DNA of 13,621 nt. Source: an uncultured Alphaproteobacteria bacterium (GTDB taxonomy: Bacteria > Pseudomonadota > Alphaproteobacteria > Rs-D84). Below are positions 11,537-13,621 of this stretch, piece by piece. The position numbers and the translations under genes are program-made. How positions within the stretch are numbered: position 1 is the stretch's first letter; each line of letters opens with the position of its first letter. The stretch covers positions 1 to 13,621 of the forward strand of contig CAMOTP010000026.1 in the NCBI GenBank assembly GCA_946625925.1, read 5' to 3'. A model generated the notes under the pieces. The model was not told the DNA's origin, did not search any database, and saw only the letters and a list, made by a program, of their open reading frames with translations.

Positions 11537-13621
11537 ATGTTTATAAAAAATATATTGAATAAAAAGTTTTTAAGCGTTGTACTGGGTACAGCGTGTTTGT
11601 CGTTTTGTGCTGTGTCGAATGCATTGGCGGCGGATGAATGTGATTTGATGACATCAATTGGTGAAACGTCTGGAACTGAAAAAACGCTTAGTGAAAAAGA
11701 GTTTGGTGTTGATTATGGTACCAAAGGTTTAATTACCGGAAATGCATTTTGTAGTTCAAAAGAAGGTGATAATAATGACAATACCTGGGAAAATCCAACA
11801 ACCAGTACTGAAAAGCCAGAGGGCGAAGGTGGAAATTGTTATTGCCAGTTGACAGGATATACACCAAAGGATGGCGAGGCTATGAGTGTGTCTGCGCCTT
11901 GGGTATTCCTTCAAAATTATGAAAATGTCGAGCAATGTAATGAATCGTGTGCTAAAAATTGTGCTCTTGTTTTGAAGTCTAAAGATATGCCTAATTTGAA
12001 TTTCCGTAAGGCGGTGTTTTCTGGTGCACAATGTCGTGCAGGTGGCGAATCCACCAGTGGTCATGGTGATAAAATTGTTATTGCAACAAATAAATATAAT
12101 GAAAATGTATTTTCACCAGTGACACAGGCATTGGCAAATGTCAGAACAACATTAAAGAATTTGATAACACAAAGCAGAACAAATACTGAAGATATCGCAG
12201 ATTTGGAAACAAATAAACAAACACGTCCTGCGACAGAATGTCCTGCGGATAAAAAATGTTTGTTGGTAAAAGATCCACAGGGTGCCAACAGATGGTATGA
12301 AATTATTGATTGTGGTGGTGATGGTTTCTTGAGTAATGTCGGAACACCAGAAAGAATTAGTTTAAGTGGTAGTAATGCCTATTATACTGGCGATACCTGT
12401 GATCAGAGTGACCAAACAACATATGGTTGTACCAGTAGCGAGGGTATTGAATCATATACAAATGGTATTGTTTTCTTTCAGTCAATACATTTGAATATTA
12501 TGGAAAATACCCGTGGTACAATTGTTGTGTTGCCAGAAGATGCACAAAATAATTCAAATGGCAATGTTACATTGTGTCGTGTGACCGGTTATCGTGAAAA
12601 AGACGGAAATGGTGGTTATTTGCCACGTGTAAATGTTGATACAGATAAATGGGTTGTTAGTTATGCTGCTGAATGTTTCCGTTATTTGAGTGGTGATGGA
12701 AATAGTTTCCAAGAAAAATTAGATGAGGCCAAGGCATATTATGCCATATTGGATAATACATGTGCTAATTCCAGTAATTATGGCACTGTATCAATGTGCG
12801 ATGTTAATGATTTCTTGAATGACGTAGGTCAGGCTGCAACACTTTATCCTGGCAGCAATTATGCAATGGGTAAGAATTCTAATGGAACCAATGTTGATTT
12901 GTGTTCTACATTGGCGGGTTCAAACAAGGCGTGTGGTACCAATGAATTTGTTTCATCATATAGTAATGGTTTAGTATATGGTGTTGCACGTAATGTTTCG
13001 ATTTCGAATACCCAGGATGCGATTGTAAGATTGCCAGATAGTGTCCAAGATGTTCCAGATAGTTATGCCGGAACACGTGCATGTGTATGTAAAGTGACAG
13101 GATATTCAGCCAAGAGTGGCAGCACATATGCAGCAAAACAATCATTTGATACAGATTTATGGATAGTTATTGGTGGCGATGATAGTTGTCAGGACTATTG
13201 TGCAAGGGGCGTTTATGCAACAACATATGATGATTATTACCAATCAATCGCCAGTTCTTGTACAGATTTAACACAATTTGCGGATGCAACGGTTGTTACA
13301 CCAAGTTGTGATAGTAGCTTGGAAAGTATGTGTAATGGAAGATGGGAAGGTGCACCAACATGTACTTGCATATGTCCAGAACGTTCAACATTGACAGCAG
13401 CGGGTCGTTGTGCTTGCGAAGAAGGCTATGATATGCAGAACGGCGAATGTGTTGAAATCAGACAAGAATGCAATTCAGAATTGAGAGGTTATTGTACGAC
13501 ATCTGGTGGAACGTATGATGACACAAATTGTGAATGCACATGTCCAGATCATTCAACATTAACATCGGGTGGTCGCTGTGTTTGTGAAAATGGATATGAT
13601 ATGCAAAATGGTGTATGTGTA
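11537..13621 (+). CDS. large secreted cysteine-rich repeat protein, cut by right edge
   Basis: The frame is open from the ATG at 11537 (AGGAGA at 11525-11530) to the window end, 695 codons, with no stop. A signal peptide ending in NALAA (residues 1-32) is followed by DECDLM. Around 196-256 lies a heptad-like stretch with DIADLETNKQTRP, shared with the preceding gene. Two divergent repeats follow (259-409 and 421-575). Each has FL..VG near its start, then SY(T/S)NG(I/L)V, a long strand ending VVLP/VRLP, a C(R/K)VTGY motif, DTD.W, and YY...C at the end. An N-terminal partial copy is at about 61-160 (CYCQLTGY). From 591 tandem EGF-like modules run off the edge. Cysteines are frequent and often paired, suggesting disulfides and an extracellular or surface role. 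The function is unknown; adhesin or surface-layer type is only a guess. Confidence 0.85.
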   Translation, partial: MFIKNILNKKFLSVVLGTACLSFCAVSNALAADECDLMTSIGETSGTEKTLSEKEFGVDYGTKGLITGNAFCSSKEGDNNDNTWENPTTSTEKPEGEGGNCYCQLTGYTPKDGEAMSVSAPWVFLQNYENVEQCNESCAKNCALVLKSKDMPNLNFRKAVFSGAQCRAGGESTSGHGDKIVIATNKYNENVFSPVTQALANVRTTLKNLITQSRTNTEDIADLETNKQTRPATECPADKKCLLVKDPQGANRWYEIIDCGGDGFLSNVGTPERISLSGSNAYYTGDTCDQSDQTTYGCTSSEGIESYTNGIVFFQSIHLNIMENTRGTIVVLPEDAQNNSNGNVTLCRVTGYREKDGNGGYLPRVNVDTDKWVVSYAAECFRYLSGDGNSFQEKLDEAKAYYAILDNTCANSSNYGTVSMCDVNDFLNDVGQAATLYPGSNYAMGKNSNGTNVDLCSTLAGSNKACGTNEFVSSYSNGLVYGVARNVSISNTQDAIVRLPDSVQDVPDSYAGTRACVCKVTGYSAKSGSTYAAKQSFDTDLWIVIGGDDSCQDYCARGVYATTYDDYYQSIASSCTDLTQFADATVVTPSCDSSLESMCNGRWEGAPTCTCICPERSTLTAAGRCACEEGYDMQNGECVEIRQECNSELRGYCTTSGGTYDDTNCECTCPDHSTLTSGGRCVCENGYDMQNGVCV
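12311..12763 (+). repeat. internal protein repeat, copy A (residues 259-409)
   Basis: In the large secreted protein, this copy and copy B share a fixed order of landmarks: Cys, FL..VG, Cys, SY(T/S)NG(I/L)V, V(V/R)LP, a C(R/K)VTGY motif, a DTD-plus-W strand, and a final YY...C. It is divergent at the base level, so it is an old duplication. Confidence 0.65.
12797..13261 (+). repeat. internal protein repeat, copy B (residues 421-575)
   Basis: Second copy of the ~150-residue module, beginning CDVNDFLNDVG and ending YYQSIASSC. It holds CVCKVTGY at 516-523 where copy A has only a single Cys before VTGY. See copy A for the alignment landmarks. Confidence 0.65.
13373..13453 (+). repeat. EGF-like tandem module, copy 1 core
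   Basis: It encodes CPERSTLTAAGRCACEEG then YDMQNGECV. It is the conserved core of a ~54-56-residue unit whose cysteine-spaced front half begins near residue 591. The pattern C-P-x2-STLT-x2-GRC-x-C-x2-GYDMQNG-x-CV matches copy 2. Confidence 0.75.
13541..13621 (+). repeat. EGF-like tandem module, copy 2 core, at window edge
   Basis: It encodes CPDHSTLTSGGRCVCENG then YDMQNGVCV, aligned without gaps to copy 1 over 27 residues. Copies start 56 residues apart. More copies may follow outside the window. Confidence 0.75.

Noticed and set aside
11756..13145. Three antisense frames inside the large secreted protein
   Set aside because: The plus-strand frame is open for 695 codons with a signal peptide and repeats; the antisense frames have no starts with ribosome sites.
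13373..13621. CRISPR-like direct repeats at the right end
   Set aside because: The repeats are in-frame, diverged protein modules inside a long open frame and do not match as identical short repeats with unique spacers.
1..13621. tRNA, rRNA, insertion sequence, attachment site or CRISPR array
   Set aside because: I saw none of the expected cloverleaf arms, transposase motifs, terminal inverted repeats or repeat-spacer structure when reading the intergenic gaps.

Overview
The window is AT-rich chromosomal DNA with short gene spacing. It most likely comes from an uncultured, host-associated alphaproteobacterium, and a gut lineage related to the RF32-type clades is my best guess. The reasons are the alphaproteobacterial-style ParE N-terminus (GMYIGGTDE), the UvrC style, the uvrC-pgsA gene pair that is conserved across Proteobacteria, and the low-GC coding. 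This placement is inference; there is no rRNA in the window to confirm it. All eleven complete genes end in TAA or TAG, and none ends in TGA.

Left part (1-4494). The first ~197 codons of parE (topoisomerase IV subunit B) run off the left edge on the minus strand. dnaJ is divergent to it on the plus strand, with a possible heat-shock-type promoter. A palindromic bidirectional terminator separates dnaJ from a convergent small gene of unknown function. Next come pgsA and uvrC on the minus strand, as a uvrC-pgsA operon ending in a clear terminator. UvrC is unusually short (474 residues) because it lacks a segment between its UVR and endonuclease domains, yet all catalytic and cysteine positions I looked for are present.

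Middle part (4483-8865). Divergent from uvrC is a tight four-gene plus-strand operon with one good promoter and one terminator. It encodes a PilS-like type IV pilin-like protein, an RluC/RluD-family pseudouridine synthase (TTG start), an AsmA-family envelope protein, and a CdaA-type membrane diadenylate cyclase that would make c-di-AMP. A c-di-AMP synthase is unexpected in an alphaproteobacterium.

Right part (8884-13621). dnaN (sliding clamp) and efp (elongation factor P) are single-gene units, each with its own promoter and terminator. The window ends with a secretion cassette from an extended -10 promoter. A 155-residue secreted protein is followed by a large cysteine-rich secreted protein that continues past the right edge (695 codons seen). 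The two share a short DIAD(L/M)ET..QT module. The large protein also holds two ~150-residue divergent repeats, an N-terminal partial copy, and EGF-like tandem repeats. I know no characterised family that matches it, and it is the most novel-looking part of the window.
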